Below are positions 23,072 to 33,353 of a stretch of DNA of 36,615 bases, one piece after another. Source of the stretch: Corallococcus llansteffanensis (GTDB taxonomy: Bacteria > Myxococcota > Myxococcia > Myxococcales > Myxococcaceae); the NCBI RefSeq assembly GCF_003612055.1, contig NZ_RAWB01000024.1, positions 1-36,615 on the forward strand. The letters run 5' to 3'. The notes below the pieces were generated by a model. It saw only the letters and a list, made by a program, of their open reading frames with translations. It did not search any database and was not told the origin of the DNA. Within the stretch, counting starts at the first letter, position 1; each line of letters begins with the position of its first letter. Made by a program: the position numbers and the translations under genes.

Positions 23072-24073
23072 TCAGGCCACGGCCTGGAGGCCCGCATCGC
23101 GCGGCACCTTCGCGGCGGCGGCGAGCACCACCTCCGGGCCGGCGCCGTCCTCGTGGGCGTTCTCGCTCAGGTGACGGCGCCACGCACGCGCCCCCGGCAG
23201 GCCCTGGAAGAGGCCCAGCATGTGCCGGGTGATGGCGCCCAGCGGCGCGCCCTGGCTCCGCTGCGCTTCGATGTACGGCAGCATCGCGTCCACCACCTCG
23301 TGCCGCGTGGGGGGCGCCTCTGTGCCGCCGAAGAAGCGCCGGTCCGCGTCCGCCAACACGTAGGGCGACTCGTAGGGCGCGCGGCCCATCATCACGCCGT
23401 CCACGTGGGCCAGGTGCCCGGCCGCCGCGTCCAGCGTCTTCACGCCGCCGTTGAGGCTGATGTCCAGGTGCGGGAACTCCGCCTTCAGCCGGTACACCAG
23501 GTCGTAGCGCAGCGGGGGCACGTCCCGGTTCTCCTTGGGGCTCAGGCCCTTCAGCCACGCCTTGCGCGCATGGACGATGAAGCGCGTGCAGCCCGCCGCG
23601 GAGACGCGCCGCACGAAGTCCTCCAGCGTGGGCCACTCCTCCATCTCGTCGATGGCGATGCGCGACTTCACCGTCACCGGGATGCGCACCGCGGCCCGCA
23701 TCGCGGCCACGCCCCGGGCCACGAGGTCCGGCTCCGCCATCAGGCACGCGCCGAAGCGGCCGGACTGCACGCGGTCGCTGGGGCAGCCCACGTTGAGGTT
23801 GATCTCGTCGTAGCCCCACTCCTCGCCAATCCGCGCGGAGGCCGCGAGGTCCTCCGGCTCCGAGCCTCCCAGCTGGAGGGCCACCGGGTGCTCGGCGGGC
23901 GTGAAGCCCAGCAGGCGGTCGCGCTTGCCGTGCAGCACCGCGCCCGTGGTCACCATCTCCGTGTAGAGCAGGGTGTGGCGCGAGATCTGACGGAAGAAGA
24001 ACCGGCAGTGCCGGTCCGTCCAGTCCATCATCGGCGCGACACACAGCGGCATGGGATAGGCCAGGGCAGTCAT
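23072..24073 (-). CDS. dusA: tRNA-dihydrouridine(20/20a) synthase DusA
   Basis: 333 residues from ATG 24073 (the longer frame to 24223 adds a non-conserved N-terminus). [17 protein letters not shown], the catalytic Cys97 in [12 protein letters not shown], then GACLM, the phosphate-binding SLNGGVKT and [13 protein letters not shown] are typical of the DusA branch of flavin-dependent Dus enzymes, which reduce U20/U20a in the tRNA D-loop using FMN and NADPH. The enzyme is cytoplasmic. The gene stands alone, convergent to the GNAT gene. DusA genes are known phage attachment sites, but no integrase is nearby. Confidence 0.95.
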   Translation of the reverse strand: MTALAYPMPLCVAPMMDWTDRHCRFFFRQISRHTLLYTEMVTTGAVLHGKRDRLLGFTPAEHPVALQLGGSEPEDLAASARIGEEWGYDEINLNVGCPSDRVQSGRFGACLMAEPDLVARGVAAMRAAVRIPVTVKSRIAIDEMEEWPTLEDFVRRVSAAGCTRFIVHARKAWLKGLSPKENRDVPPLRYDLVYRLKAEFPHLDISLNGGVKTLDAAAGHLAHVDGVMMGRAPYESPYVLADADRRFFGGTEAPPTRHEVVDAMLPYIEAQRSQGAPLGAITRHMLGLFQGLPGARAWRRHLSENAHEDGAGPEVVLAAAAKVPRDAGLQAVA

Positions 24074-24197
24074 CACCCTACCCCTATCCGGAATCCCGCC
24101 GTCCGCCCAGAGGCTCTCCATGGCCTCCCGGGTCCCTCCGGAGGCAGGCGACCCGGCGGGCCGGCCGGGTCGCACAGGAGGGCCCCGGGGCCCGGGC

Positions 24198-24740
24198 TCA
24201 AGCGGCCAGGCCGAGCACCACACCCTGCTCCACGAGCCACCCCTCCACCAGCCGCTGGCCGGCCTCCGTCAGCGTGAAGCCCAGCCCGGCCCACTGCTGG
24301 CCGTTGAGCATCACCACCTGCCCCAGCGCCAGCGCGAACGCGGGCTCCGGCAGCATCCGCTTGAGCAGCGCGCCCGCGTAGTGGTGGAGGAACAGGTCGA
24401 AGTTCTTCGCGAAGTCCGGGTGCCCGGGAATCGAGTCGCTGCGCGTGTCCGCCGCGACGTCGTACCCCTGGATGAGGCCGCCAAACCCCAGCACGTCCAC
24501 CAGGAAGGCCTGCATCCGGGCCTGCCCCCGCACCCGGCCGGGCAGCCACCGCTCCGGCCCCATCGGCGTCTGGAAGGTCCACAGTCCGCGCTGACGCGCG
24601 GCGGCGAAGGGCAGCCCGTCCATCCCAGGAAGCCCGGGGCGCTCCACCCTCGTGGGCCGGCGGGACACCTTCAGGGGCGCCGCGTCCGGACGCGAAGGGA
24701 AATAGACGATGACCGCGGGGGTCGAGCGGACGCAGTTCAT
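24198..24740 (-). CDS. Hypothetical protein
   Basis: 180 residues from ATG 24740. I do not recognise a family. The protein is soluble, without signal or membrane segment, and contains the runs [20 protein letters not shown] and [18 protein letters not shown], which look like amphipathic helices. The frame is open to 25040, but the part upstream of 24740 is Arg/Ala-rich and not protein-like. A short AT-richer stretch (24770-24795) upstream could hold its promoter. Confidence 0.6.
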   Translation of the reverse strand: MNCVRSTPAVIVYFPSRPDAAPLKVSRRPTRVERPGLPGMDGLPFAAARQRGLWTFQTPMGPERWLPGRVRGQARMQAFLVDVLGFGGLIQGYDVAADTRSDSIPGHPDFAKNFDLFLHHYAGALLKRMLPEPAFALALGQVVMLNGQQWAGLGFTLTEAGQRLVEGWLVEQGVVLGLAA

Positions 24741-24894
24741 GGGGGCAGCACTCCGAGGGGGAACACCAACACCGGAATTATCCTGTATAGGTGCCCAGAA
24801 GTTGCTGCCCGGGAGACAGAACCGTCCCCGTCCCGCGCGGCGCACCTCGCGATGCACCGGGCCGGACCGGGGACGGCCCCCTCCACGGGACGTC

Positions 24895-25179
24895 CTAGGC
24901 GCAGAACTCCTGGCCCGCGTCGTTGTGGTAGACGCGCTGGCCGTTCGGGCAACAATAGACGGCGCGCGTGGACGTCGGCGTCTGGATGCAGGCGGACGAG
25001 CCGGACACGGAGTAGCCGCGGCAGTCCAGGCCCGAGCCACAGACGGGCAGCGCCTCCTGCGTCACGCCACGCTCGTCAGGCGTCGCCGGGGTGGCCTCCT
25101 CGGCCTCCATCCCACCGCCACAACCGACCGCCAACGCCATCCCAGACGCCAACACCAGGCTCTTGAACAGGTTCTTCAT
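24895..25179 (-). CDS. Small cysteine-rich lipoprotein
   Basis: 94 residues from ATG 25179, with GGAG 9 bases upstream. MKNLFKSLVLASGMALAVGC is a lipoprotein signal (Cys20). The mature part has a Glu/Thr/Pro linker and then seven cysteines in about 47 residues (VCGSGLDC, YCCPNGQRVYH, final EFCA), suggesting a small disulfide-knit surface protein. Function unknown. An inverted repeat (25274-25300) lies about 95 bp upstream. Confidence 0.72.
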   Translation of the reverse strand: MKNLFKSLVLASGMALAVGCGGGMEAEEATPATPDERGVTQEALPVCGSGLDCRGYSVSGSSACIQTPTSTRAVYCCPNGQRVYHNDAGQEFCA

Positions 25180-25273
25180 GAGGGTTGTCTCCGAAATCCG
25201 CCCCGCCGGCATGACGGGGTGATGACGGTTGTGCCACTCCCAGGAATAGCCGCCAAGTCACCAAAACGTGAAC

Positions 25274-25300
25274 ATCCAGTTCAAGACGAATACACTGGAT
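25274..25300. promoter_or_regulatory. Inverted repeat upstream of the small lipoprotein gene
   Basis: ATCCAGT (25274-25280) and ACTGGAT (25294-25300) are exact complements separated by 13 bp, in a comparatively AT-rich gap between the squalene/phytoene synthase stop and the lipoprotein start. It could be an operator for the lipoprotein gene or a weak terminator for the synthase. Confidence 0.35.
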
Positions 25301-25323
25301 TACCCACTAATCGACGCAAGGTG

Positions 25324-26286
25324 TCACGGGGTGGGGCCGGCGAGCGCCTCCACGGCCTCCGGGAGCGCGCCCCGCTCCAGCGCGGCCTGGAGGGCGATCA
25401 TCTGGGTGGTCACCACCGCGCGGGACACCTTGGCACCGGCGCCGTCGCGCACCAGCAGCTCCAGCGTGGCCTGTGCCAGGAGCAGGGGCAGCGTGGTGAA
25501 GGCGAGCACGTCCCGGGAGGCGCCCGCGCCGTAGAGGGCGCGCACGTAGCGCGCGGCCGCGACTAGGTCCTCGCGCGCGAGCTGCTCCACGTCCTGGAGC
25601 TGGACGTTGGGGGGCAGGAGCGAGCGCCCCTCCTTCTCGTCCTGCCGGGCGTCCTTGAGGATGTTGACCAGCTGCAGGCCCTCGCCGAACAGCGGGGCCA
25701 GGGCGCGCAGGTTCGGGGAGAAGGGCGTGAGGCGCGGGTCCAGGACGAACAGCTCCGTGAGCAGCTCCCCCACCAATCCCGCCACGATGTAGCAATAGTC
25801 ACGCAGGGACTGGAGTGAATCGAGCGCCAGCAGGCCCTCGGCGGTGGCGCTCGAGAGCACCTCGCGCATGCCCTGCACCGTCTTGAGGACGAAGTGGCGC
25901 AGGATGGCGCCGGCCTCCGGGCGCAGCGCGTCCAGGCTCGCCAGCAGCGAGGGGGTGCGCGCGACGAGGTCCAGGTAGCCTGTGTCCTCGCTCGGACGGC
26001 GCTCCCGCCAGTCGCGCGCCAGCGCCTCCGGGTCGGCCTCCGGGTCCTCCTTCAAGAGGGCCTCGAAGCGGGCCAGTGCCTCGCGCCGGGCCTCGCGAGG
26101 CCAGGATGCGGCGTCCTCCAGCGTGTCGGCGACGCGCAGCAGCAGGTAGCCCAGGCCCACCTCGCGGCGCAGGGGTTCTTCGAGCAGTGGGATGGCGAGC
26201 GCGAACGTGCGACTGGTGCGAGCGAGGAAGTCCGACAGCTCGTCGTCCCGAAGCGGGAGGGCCGTCACAGGGGCAGCGTCACTCAA
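25324..26286 (-). CDS. Squalene/phytoene synthase family protein
   Basis: About 320 residues if started at TTG 26286 (AAGGA 8 bases upstream); GTG 26268 is an alternative, and the frame is open far upstream without protein-like content. Two Asp-rich motifs are present: DTLED (54-58) in LLLRVADTLEDA and KDARQDEKEGR (Asp212, Asp216). The YCYIVAGLVGELLTELF block is close to squalene synthases. The family condenses two prenyl diphosphates head to head, using Mg2+. Squalene for sterols or hopanoids is more likely than phytoene, since no carotenoid genes are adjacent. Confidence 0.88.
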   Translation of the reverse strand: MSDAAPVTALPLRDDELSDFLARTSRTFALAIPLLEEPLRREVGLGYLLLRVADTLEDAASWPREARREALARFEALLKEDPEADPEALARDWRERRPSEDTGYLDLVARTPSLLASLDALRPEAGAILRHFVLKTVQGMREVLSSATAEGLLALDSLQSLRDYCYIVAGLVGELLTELFVLDPRLTPFSPNLRALAPLFGEGLQLVNILKDARQDEKEGRSLLPPNVQLQDVEQLAREDLVAAARYVRALYGAGASRDVLAFTTLPLLLAQATLELLVRDGAGAKVSRAVVTTQMIALQAALERGALPEAVEALAGPTP

Positions 26287-26474
26287 GCAGACCGTCCTTC
26301 GGGAAGGGGGCGTGCTCCGCCCGGGCCCGTGACTGCCACAAGCCACCCACCGACACACGCGCGAACAGCAGGCCCCCGGAAGCCTCCGCGCCCCGCGGGT
26401 CCAGGGTCGAACACCGGGCCACCCTGCGGGCCCCGGGCCGGGACGAATATCCGCCACGGCCCGGGAGGACACAC

Positions 26475-28193
26475 TCAGGGTGCTGGCGCGACCGTGGGCT
26501 TCGGCGCGGCCGGGGCCGTCGGAGCCACGGCCGGCACGGGGGCGGGGGCCGCGGGCGCCTGGGGCTTCGGCTCGGGCTTCTCGCGCGACTGCAGCATGGT
26601 GCCGTTGTCGGCGGCGATGCGGCGGTACCACGCGTCCGGGTAGCGGGGGTGGTTCACCTTGCCCTGCGCGTCCCGCACGTTGCCGTCGATGTATTTCACC
26701 AGCAGCTGCTCGCCCAGCTTGCGCCAGCGCGCGTGCACCTTGTCGCCCTGCTGCAGCGAGTATTCGGTGAGGTACTGGCGGGCCTGCTCCGGCGTGCGCT
26801 TGTAGAGCACCTGCGCGATGCTCTCCACATTGGCCTGATCCGCGAGGAACTGGCCCTCCAGCTCCCCCTGCGCCTTCTGCACGTCGACGATCATGTCGCT
26901 CCAGCGCCCGTAGGCCTGGTTCGACACCCAGTTGAAGACCCAGAAGGACGAGTCCCAGGAGAAGTCGCCGCGGCTGGCCACGCCCTGGGAGAAGTTCTTC
27001 GGCACCTGCCGGATGCCCGCGTACATGGGCGTGTACACGGTGGTGAACGTGTCATCCACGCCGAACCAGAGCACGCCGCCAATGGCGTCCGGCAGCGTGG
27101 AGCGCATCTGCGCGACGAAGGAGAAGCCCGTCTGCTGCGTGGAGATGGCGCGCTCGTGGACGTAGCTCTTGCCGTCCACGTCCCACGTCATCGGCCGCCA
27201 GCGGTAGGGCACCGCGTAGGGCCCCGCGCCCACGTCCTTGGACATGTCCAGCGGCGTGCCCTCGAAGTGGTCGCGCATCAGCGCCATCGCGTCCTGCACG
27301 GACACCTTCTTGTCCGGCTTCACCCACAGGGGCAGGCGCTTCGTCACGTCCGAGCCGTCCGCGTACTCGATGCCCAGCTTCAGCGACGGGGCCGCGCGGC
27401 GGAAGATGCTCCACACGCGCCCTTCGGAGAAGCGCTGCCCCCCGAAGTCCAGCGGGTGGTACGTGTCCGCGAAGCTGAAGTCCTTGTCCGCGCCCGTGTA
27501 CCAGCCCTTCGCGCGCGCGAACGAGATGACGTCCGGCGAGTACAGCGTGGAGGAGGAATCGTTGAGCGGGAACTGGCGGATCCGCGACTGGTTGGCGTGC
27601 GCGGAGATGACGCCGTCCGGCAGCTTGCGCGCCACCCACACCGCGCCCTTCTGGCCCGTGCCCTTGCCAATCATCTCCAGCAGCCACGCCTCCTTCGGGT
27701 CGGCGATGGAGAACGTCTCGCCCGTGGAGGCGTAGCCGTACTCCGCCACCAGGTCCGTCATCACCTGGATGGCCTCGCGCGCCGTCTTGGAGCGCTCCAG
27801 CGCGATGTAGATGAGCGAGCCGTAGTCGATGAGGCCCGCGGGCCCCTCCAGCTCCTTGCGGCCCGTGAAGGTGGACTCGCTGATGGAGAGCTGGTGCTCG
27901 TTCATGTTGCCCACCACCGAGTACGTGGCGGGCGGCTGCTTGATGCGCCCCAGGAAGTTGCCCGTGTCCCAGTCGATGACGTCGCGCATGGCCCCGGCCG
28001 CGTGGCGGCGCGCGGGCGTGTGGTACAGCTCGCCGTACAGCTCGTGCGAGTCGGCCGAGTAGGTGATGAACGTGGAGCCGTCCGTCGTGGCGCCCTTGGT
28101 CACCAGCATGCTGGTGCAGGCATCCGCGGTGGGGGCGACCAGCACCGCCGTCAGCGGCAGCGCGGTGAGCAGGGTCGTGGAGAGTCGGTTCAT
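26475..28193 (-). CDS. Exported C69-family dipeptidase
   Basis: 572 residues from ATG 28193. Signal peptide MNRLSTTLLTALPLTAVLVA, then PTADA and Cys26 (ACTSMLVTKGATTDGS): in C69 (PepD-type) Ntn hydrolases this Cys becomes the N-terminal nucleophile after processing. Further family blocks are NEHQLSISESTF, GETFSIADPKEAWLLEMIG and the ISAHANQSRIRQF region. The last 35 residues are a Pro/Ala/Val-rich tail (KPEPKPQAPAAPAPVP), which may span the wall or tether the enzyme. Probably secreted or periplasmic peptide scavenging. The ribosome site is weak. The 185-bp gap downstream contains nothing recognised. Confidence 0.9.
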   Translation of the reverse strand: MNRLSTTLLTALPLTAVLVAPTADACTSMLVTKGATTDGSTFITYSADSHELYGELYHTPARRHAAGAMRDVIDWDTGNFLGRIKQPPATYSVVGNMNEHQLSISESTFTGRKELEGPAGLIDYGSLIYIALERSKTAREAIQVMTDLVAEYGYASTGETFSIADPKEAWLLEMIGKGTGQKGAVWVARKLPDGVISAHANQSRIRQFPLNDSSSTLYSPDVISFARAKGWYTGADKDFSFADTYHPLDFGGQRFSEGRVWSIFRRAAPSLKLGIEYADGSDVTKRLPLWVKPDKKVSVQDAMALMRDHFEGTPLDMSKDVGAGPYAVPYRWRPMTWDVDGKSYVHERAISTQQTGFSFVAQMRSTLPDAIGGVLWFGVDDTFTTVYTPMYAGIRQVPKNFSQGVASRGDFSWDSSFWVFNWVSNQAYGRWSDMIVDVQKAQGELEGQFLADQANVESIAQVLYKRTPEQARQYLTEYSLQQGDKVHARWRKLGEQLLVKYIDGNVRDAQGKVNHPRYPDAWYRRIAADNGTMLQSREKPEPKPQAPAAPAPVPAVAPTAPAAPKPTVAPAP

Positions 28194-28269
28194 GGCGGCG
28201 CAATCTAGCAGGACTGCCGCCCGCTGCCCGCCCAGGCAGGTTGCCCGACAGCAAAGCGCCCGGCCCTCG

Positions 28270-28292
28270 GGGAACCGCCCTGCGTCATGCGC
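28270..28292 (+). repeat. Dispersed intergenic repeat, copy 3 (diverged)
   Basis: 20 of 23 bases match the minus-strand reading of copy 1 at 22202-22224 (GGGAACCGCCCTGCGTCATG here). It lies in the 230-bp divergent region between the C69 peptidase and the small membrane protein, so in a probable promoter region. Confidence 0.55.
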
Positions 28293-28423
28293 GGAGCCGA
28301 TGGGCGCCGGACGTTGCGCTACTTCCCTGCCTGCCCGCCGCATGGCAGTGCCTGGCCGGGGACGCTAGGGTTCTCTTTTCCGGCCCGGCGGCTCGTTTTC
28401 CGCCCCGGCCCCTGGAGGCAGAC

Positions 28424-28585
28424 GTGACGGAGATCGTGGTGGGTCTGGTGGTGTTCTTCGTCCTCACCGTCGTCCTCGGCCCCGCGCTCTGGAGCTCCCG
28501 CATCTGGTGGAGCAAGGCGGACCGGGAGGCCGTGAGGGACAAGCACGGCCGCCCCCGCAAGGGCGCGGAGGACGGCCCGGCCTGA
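28424..28585 (+). CDS. Small single-span membrane protein
   Basis: 53 residues from GTG 28424, with a perfect GGAGG 5 bases upstream. MTEIVVGLVVFFVLTVVLG is one transmembrane helix, followed by a charged cytoplasmic tail (SKADREAVRDKHGRPRKG). Function unknown. Divergent from the C69 peptidase and convergent on acs with an 18-bp gap. The ribosome site and codon use support a real gene. Confidence 0.7.
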   Translation: MTEIVVGLVVFFVLTVVLGPALWSSRIWWSKADREAVRDKHGRPRKGAEDGPA

Positions 28586-28603
28586 AGTCCCCCGCGGTCG
28601 GAG

Positions 28604-30556
<1,953 letters not shown>

Positions 30557-30617
30557 GGGCGTCCCTCATTTGCGCGTGGGAACAGCCCTGCTGTTGTAGG
30601 GACCCGCGCCCCCGGGC

Positions 30618-31115
30618 TCAAGGCTCCTCTTCGCAGCGGGTGTTTCCCTGAACGCCCTCGAAGCGGACCCACAGCTCGCAGTTGCAGCGCGCGACACCAT
30701 TGGAGGCGTAGACCAAGCGTAGTTGACCATTGAACTGCGTCATGCACTGCGTCGTCGCGTCCACGTGCACGCGGACCTGATCGAGCAGGCACTCCTCGCC
30801 ATTCGTCGTGGTGCTGACATTGGCGACGCTGCCGTCAGCGGTGAACGCATCGCCGTCCTCCAGGAAGTAGCCGAGCAGCTGCATGTCCTGCACGCCGAAG
30901 TCCGCGCGCACCACGCGCCCGGAGACCTGCAGGCCCAGGTGGAAGTCGCCCTGCACCTCCGACAGGAGGTTGCAGTCGTCGCGCATGACTTCGGTGGGGG
31001 TGAGCGCGTAGTCGCCCTCGTTCTGGCTGTACGGCAGGCAGCCCGCCAGGGAGGGGGCCGCGAGCGCGAAGGCAACGAGGCAGAGGCGTCGGAGGGTAGA
31101 CACGGCACGCACCAT
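30618..31115 (-). CDS. Hypothetical lipoprotein
   Basis: 165 residues from ATG 31115. Signal with a perfect lipobox SLAGC (Cys26). The mature part is a beta-rich sequence ([20 protein letters not shown]) with cysteines at intervals ([35 protein letters not shown]). No family recognised. No good ribosome site; GTG codons just downstream are alternatives. Divergent from the Nudix gene across 60 bp. Confidence 0.72.
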   Translation of the reverse strand: MVRAVSTLRRLCLVAFALAAPSLAGCLPYSQNEGDYALTPTEVMRDDCNLLSEVQGDFHLGLQVSGRVVRADFGVQDMQLLGYFLEDGDAFTADGSVANVSTTTNGEECLLDQVRVHVDATTQCMTQFNGQLRLVYASNGVARCNCELWVRFEGVQGNTRCEEEP

Positions 31116-31175
31116 CGCCCACGGGAGGCATCCGGAGCGGGCGCTCGCGTGGGGGCGGGGGTAGAGTGCGACGCC

Positions 31176-31598
31176 ATGCCTGAATACCGCAACCCCAAAC
31201 CCACCGTGGACTGCATCATCGAGCTGTCCGGCGAGCGCATCGTGCTCATCCGCCGCGCCAACCCGCCCGTGGGCTGGGCGCTGCCCGGCGGCTTCGTGGA
31301 CGAAGGCGAGCCGCTGGACAAGGCGGCCATCCGCGAGGCCAAGGAGGAGACGGGCCTGGACGTGACGCTGGAGGAGCAGTTCTTCAGCTATTCGGATCCG
31401 AAGCGGGACCCGCGGCTGCACACCATCTCCACGGTGTTCATCGCGCAGGCGAAGGGCGAGCCGGTGGGCGCGGACGACGCGGCGGAGGCGAAGACCTTCA
31501 AGCGGGATGAGCTGCCCAAGGACCTCTGCTTCGACCACGGCACCATCCTGTCCGACTACCTGACGTACAAGCGCACCGGGAAGCGCCGCAAGCTGTAG
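31176..31598 (+). CDS. Nudix hydrolase
   Basis: 140 residues. The Nudix box is complete: GFVDEGE (Gly39 to Glu45), then REAKEETGL (Arg53 to Leu61), fitting G-x5-E-x7-REU-x-EE-x-G-U. WALPGGF precedes it and [12 protein letters not shown] follows, as in ADP-ribose pyrophosphatase-like and nucleotide-cleaning members. The substrate is not defined. Followed after 12 bp by the site-2-protease-like gene, so likely co-transcribed. Confidence 0.92.
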   Translation: MPEYRNPKPTVDCIIELSGERIVLIRRANPPVGWALPGGFVDEGEPLDKAAIREAKEETGLDVTLEEQFFSYSDPKRDPRLHTISTVFIAQAKGEPVGADDAAEAKTFKRDELPKDLCFDHGTILSDYLTYKRTGKRRKL

Positions 31599-31610
31599 GC
31601 CGGGGCCCGG

Positions 31611-33179
31611 ATGCACTACCTGTTCGTCCTGCTCGCCCTCGGGGCGCTGCTCCTCGTGCACGAGCTGGGGCACCTGGTGGCCGCGCGCCTCCTGGGCGTG
31701 CGGGTGCCGCGCTTCACCGTGGGCTTCGGGCCGCCGCTCCTGTCGTTCCGGCTCTTCGGCACGCAGTTCGTGCTGGGCGCCGTGCCGCTGGGGGCGTCCG
31801 CGAACCTGCAGGGCATGAACCCGCACCGCTCCGGCGAGGAGGACACGTCGGGGTTCGGCACGCTGGGGCCGCTCAAGCGGATGGGCATCATCCTGGCGGG
31901 GCCGGTGGCGAACTACGCCGTGGCGGTGGGGCTCCTGTTCGCGCTGTACACGTCCGGCACGCACGTCGTGGTGCCGCTGACGGTGGGCACGGTGCTGCCC
32001 GGTTCGGAGGCGGCGCGCGCGCAGCTGCTGCCGGGTGACAAGCTGGTGCGCGTGGATGGCAAGCCGCTGGAGAGCTGGTCGGACTTCGTCACGCGGGTGG
32101 CGGACGGCGTGGGCCACGACCTGGAGCTGGCGGTGGAGCGGCACGGGGAGCCGCGCACGGTGAGGGTGCGGCCTCGCGCGGATGAGCGGGGCGCGGGGCG
32201 CATCGGCGTGAGCCAGCAGTACGTGTTCCGCACGCACGCGCCCGGCGAGGCGCTCACCCAGTCGGTCGTGCACACCGGGAGGGTGGCCTCCGAGGCGCTG
32301 TCCACGCTGGTGGCGCTGGTGCGCGGGCCGGGCGTCGCGGGCCGGGGCGGGCCGGGCGCGCTGATGCGCCAGGAGTCGTCCGACGTCGCGTCGTCCACGG
32401 CGTCAGGCCTGGATGCGCTGGTGCGGGCGATGGTGGCGGCGTCGGTGGCGCTGGCCATGCTGACGCTGGTGCCGGTGCCGGGACTGGATGGCGGCCGGGT
32501 GCTGCTGCTCGCGGTCGAGGCCGTGAGTGGACGGCGCATTCCACCGCGCGTGGAGACGGTGGCGCAGACGGCGGGGTTCCTGTTCATCTCCATCGCCATC
32601 GTGGCCACGGCGGGCGCGGAGATCCGCCGCGCGCTGCCCTCGTCGTCCCCGGTGGGACCGAGGACCGTGGTGGGCGGCACGGCGGCGATGGCTCCGGCGA
32701 CGACGGGGAGCACGGCCCCCGCGAACGCCGTGGTGACACCCGCCGGTGCACCGGGCGCGCATGCCGCGAGTGCTGTTCCTCCGACCCCCGTGGTGACAGC
32801 TCCTGCTCCAACAGGCGCGCCTCCTGTGAACACCGCGTCACCGAACACCGCGACGACAGCGTCCGCTCCACCGGGTACGCCTCCCATGAACGCCGTGCCT
32901 CCAAGCGCTGCGGTGATACCTCCCGCTCCACCCGGCACATCTCCCGTGAGCACCGCGTCCGCGAACGCCGCGGTGACAGCATCCGCTCCACTGGCCACGC
33001 CCTCCGCGAGTGCCGTGCCTCCGAACACCGCGGCGACAGCAACCGCTCCATCGGCCGTGCCTCCCGCGAAGGCCGTGCCTCCCGACACCGAGGCGACTGC
33101 GGCCGTGCCCTCCGCCCCGATTCCGGCACCGGACGCGGGCTCGCCGCCGCCTCGCGTCGTTGTCCCGACGCCTCCATGA
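31611..33179 (+). CDS. RseP/site-2-protease-like membrane metalloprotease with repeat tail
   Basis: 522 residues. HELGH (17-21) in the first membrane helix is the zinc site; a second site, VPVPGLDGG (Asp293), supplies the third ligand in a late helix. A single PDZ domain lies between (about 115-200: VGTVLPGSEAARAQLLPGDK). This is the M50B family, which cuts membrane-bound regulators such as anti-sigma factors. The usual dxr/uppS neighbours are absent, so this is probably a paralogue. After the last helix the protein ends with a tail of about 170 residues rich in Ala, Pro, Thr, Ser and Val with 20-residue periodicity, not typical of the family. Confidence 0.87.
   Translation: MHYLFVLLALGALLLVHELGHLVAARLLGVRVPRFTVGFGPPLLSFRLFGTQFVLGAVPLGASANLQGMNPHRSGEEDTSGFGTLGPLKRMGIILAGPVANYAVAVGLLFALYTSGTHVVVPLTVGTVLPGSEAARAQLLPGDKLVRVDGKPLESWSDFVTRVADGVGHDLELAVERHGEPRTVRVRPRADERGAGRIGVSQQYVFRTHAPGEALTQSVVHTGRVASEALSTLVALVRGPGVAGRGGPGALMRQESSDVASSTASGLDALVRAMVAASVALAMLTLVPVPGLDGGRVLLLAVEAVSGRRIPPRVETVAQTAGFLFISIAIVATAGAEIRRALPSSSPVGPRTVVGGTAAMAPATTGSTAPANAVVTPAGAPGAHAASAVPPTPVVTAPAPTGAPPVNTASPNTATTASAPPGTPPMNAVPPSAAVIPPAPPGTSPVSTASANAAVTASAPLATPSASAVPPNTAATATAPSAVPPAKAVPPDTEATAAVPSAPIPAPDAGSPPPRVVVPTPP
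32721..33117 (+). repeat. 60-bp tandem repeat (minisatellite) in the protease tail
   Basis: About six imperfect 60-bp copies in tandem, each encoding a 20-residue unit of the form PPVNTASPNTATTASAPPGT. Shared words include ccgctcca, gcgacagc and gaacaccgc at the same phase in each copy. The period is a multiple of three, so copy number can change without frameshift. Confidence 0.85.
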
Positions 33180-33353
33180 CGCGCTGAGCAGGACCGCCCG
33201 CTTGCTCCCATGTCCTACTTCCAGCGAGGAGAGCGCCCGGCGTACCGTCGTTCATGCTTGGCGGAGTTCGACGTCGCGGATTGCAGTAGTCCACGCTCGC
33301 CACTAGAAGCCGGGGCGCCCCTCCGCCCCTCCCCGTGGCTCCCAGAGAACCGC

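Noticed and set aside
24060-24073. Prophage attachment at the 5' end of dusA
   Set aside because: This is a known integration site in other bacteria, but there is no integrase or phage gene, and neighbours are ordinary.
32721-33117. Possible CRISPR array in the 60-bp repeats
   Set aside because: Copies are contiguous, imperfect, without unique spacers and in frame inside a coding region.
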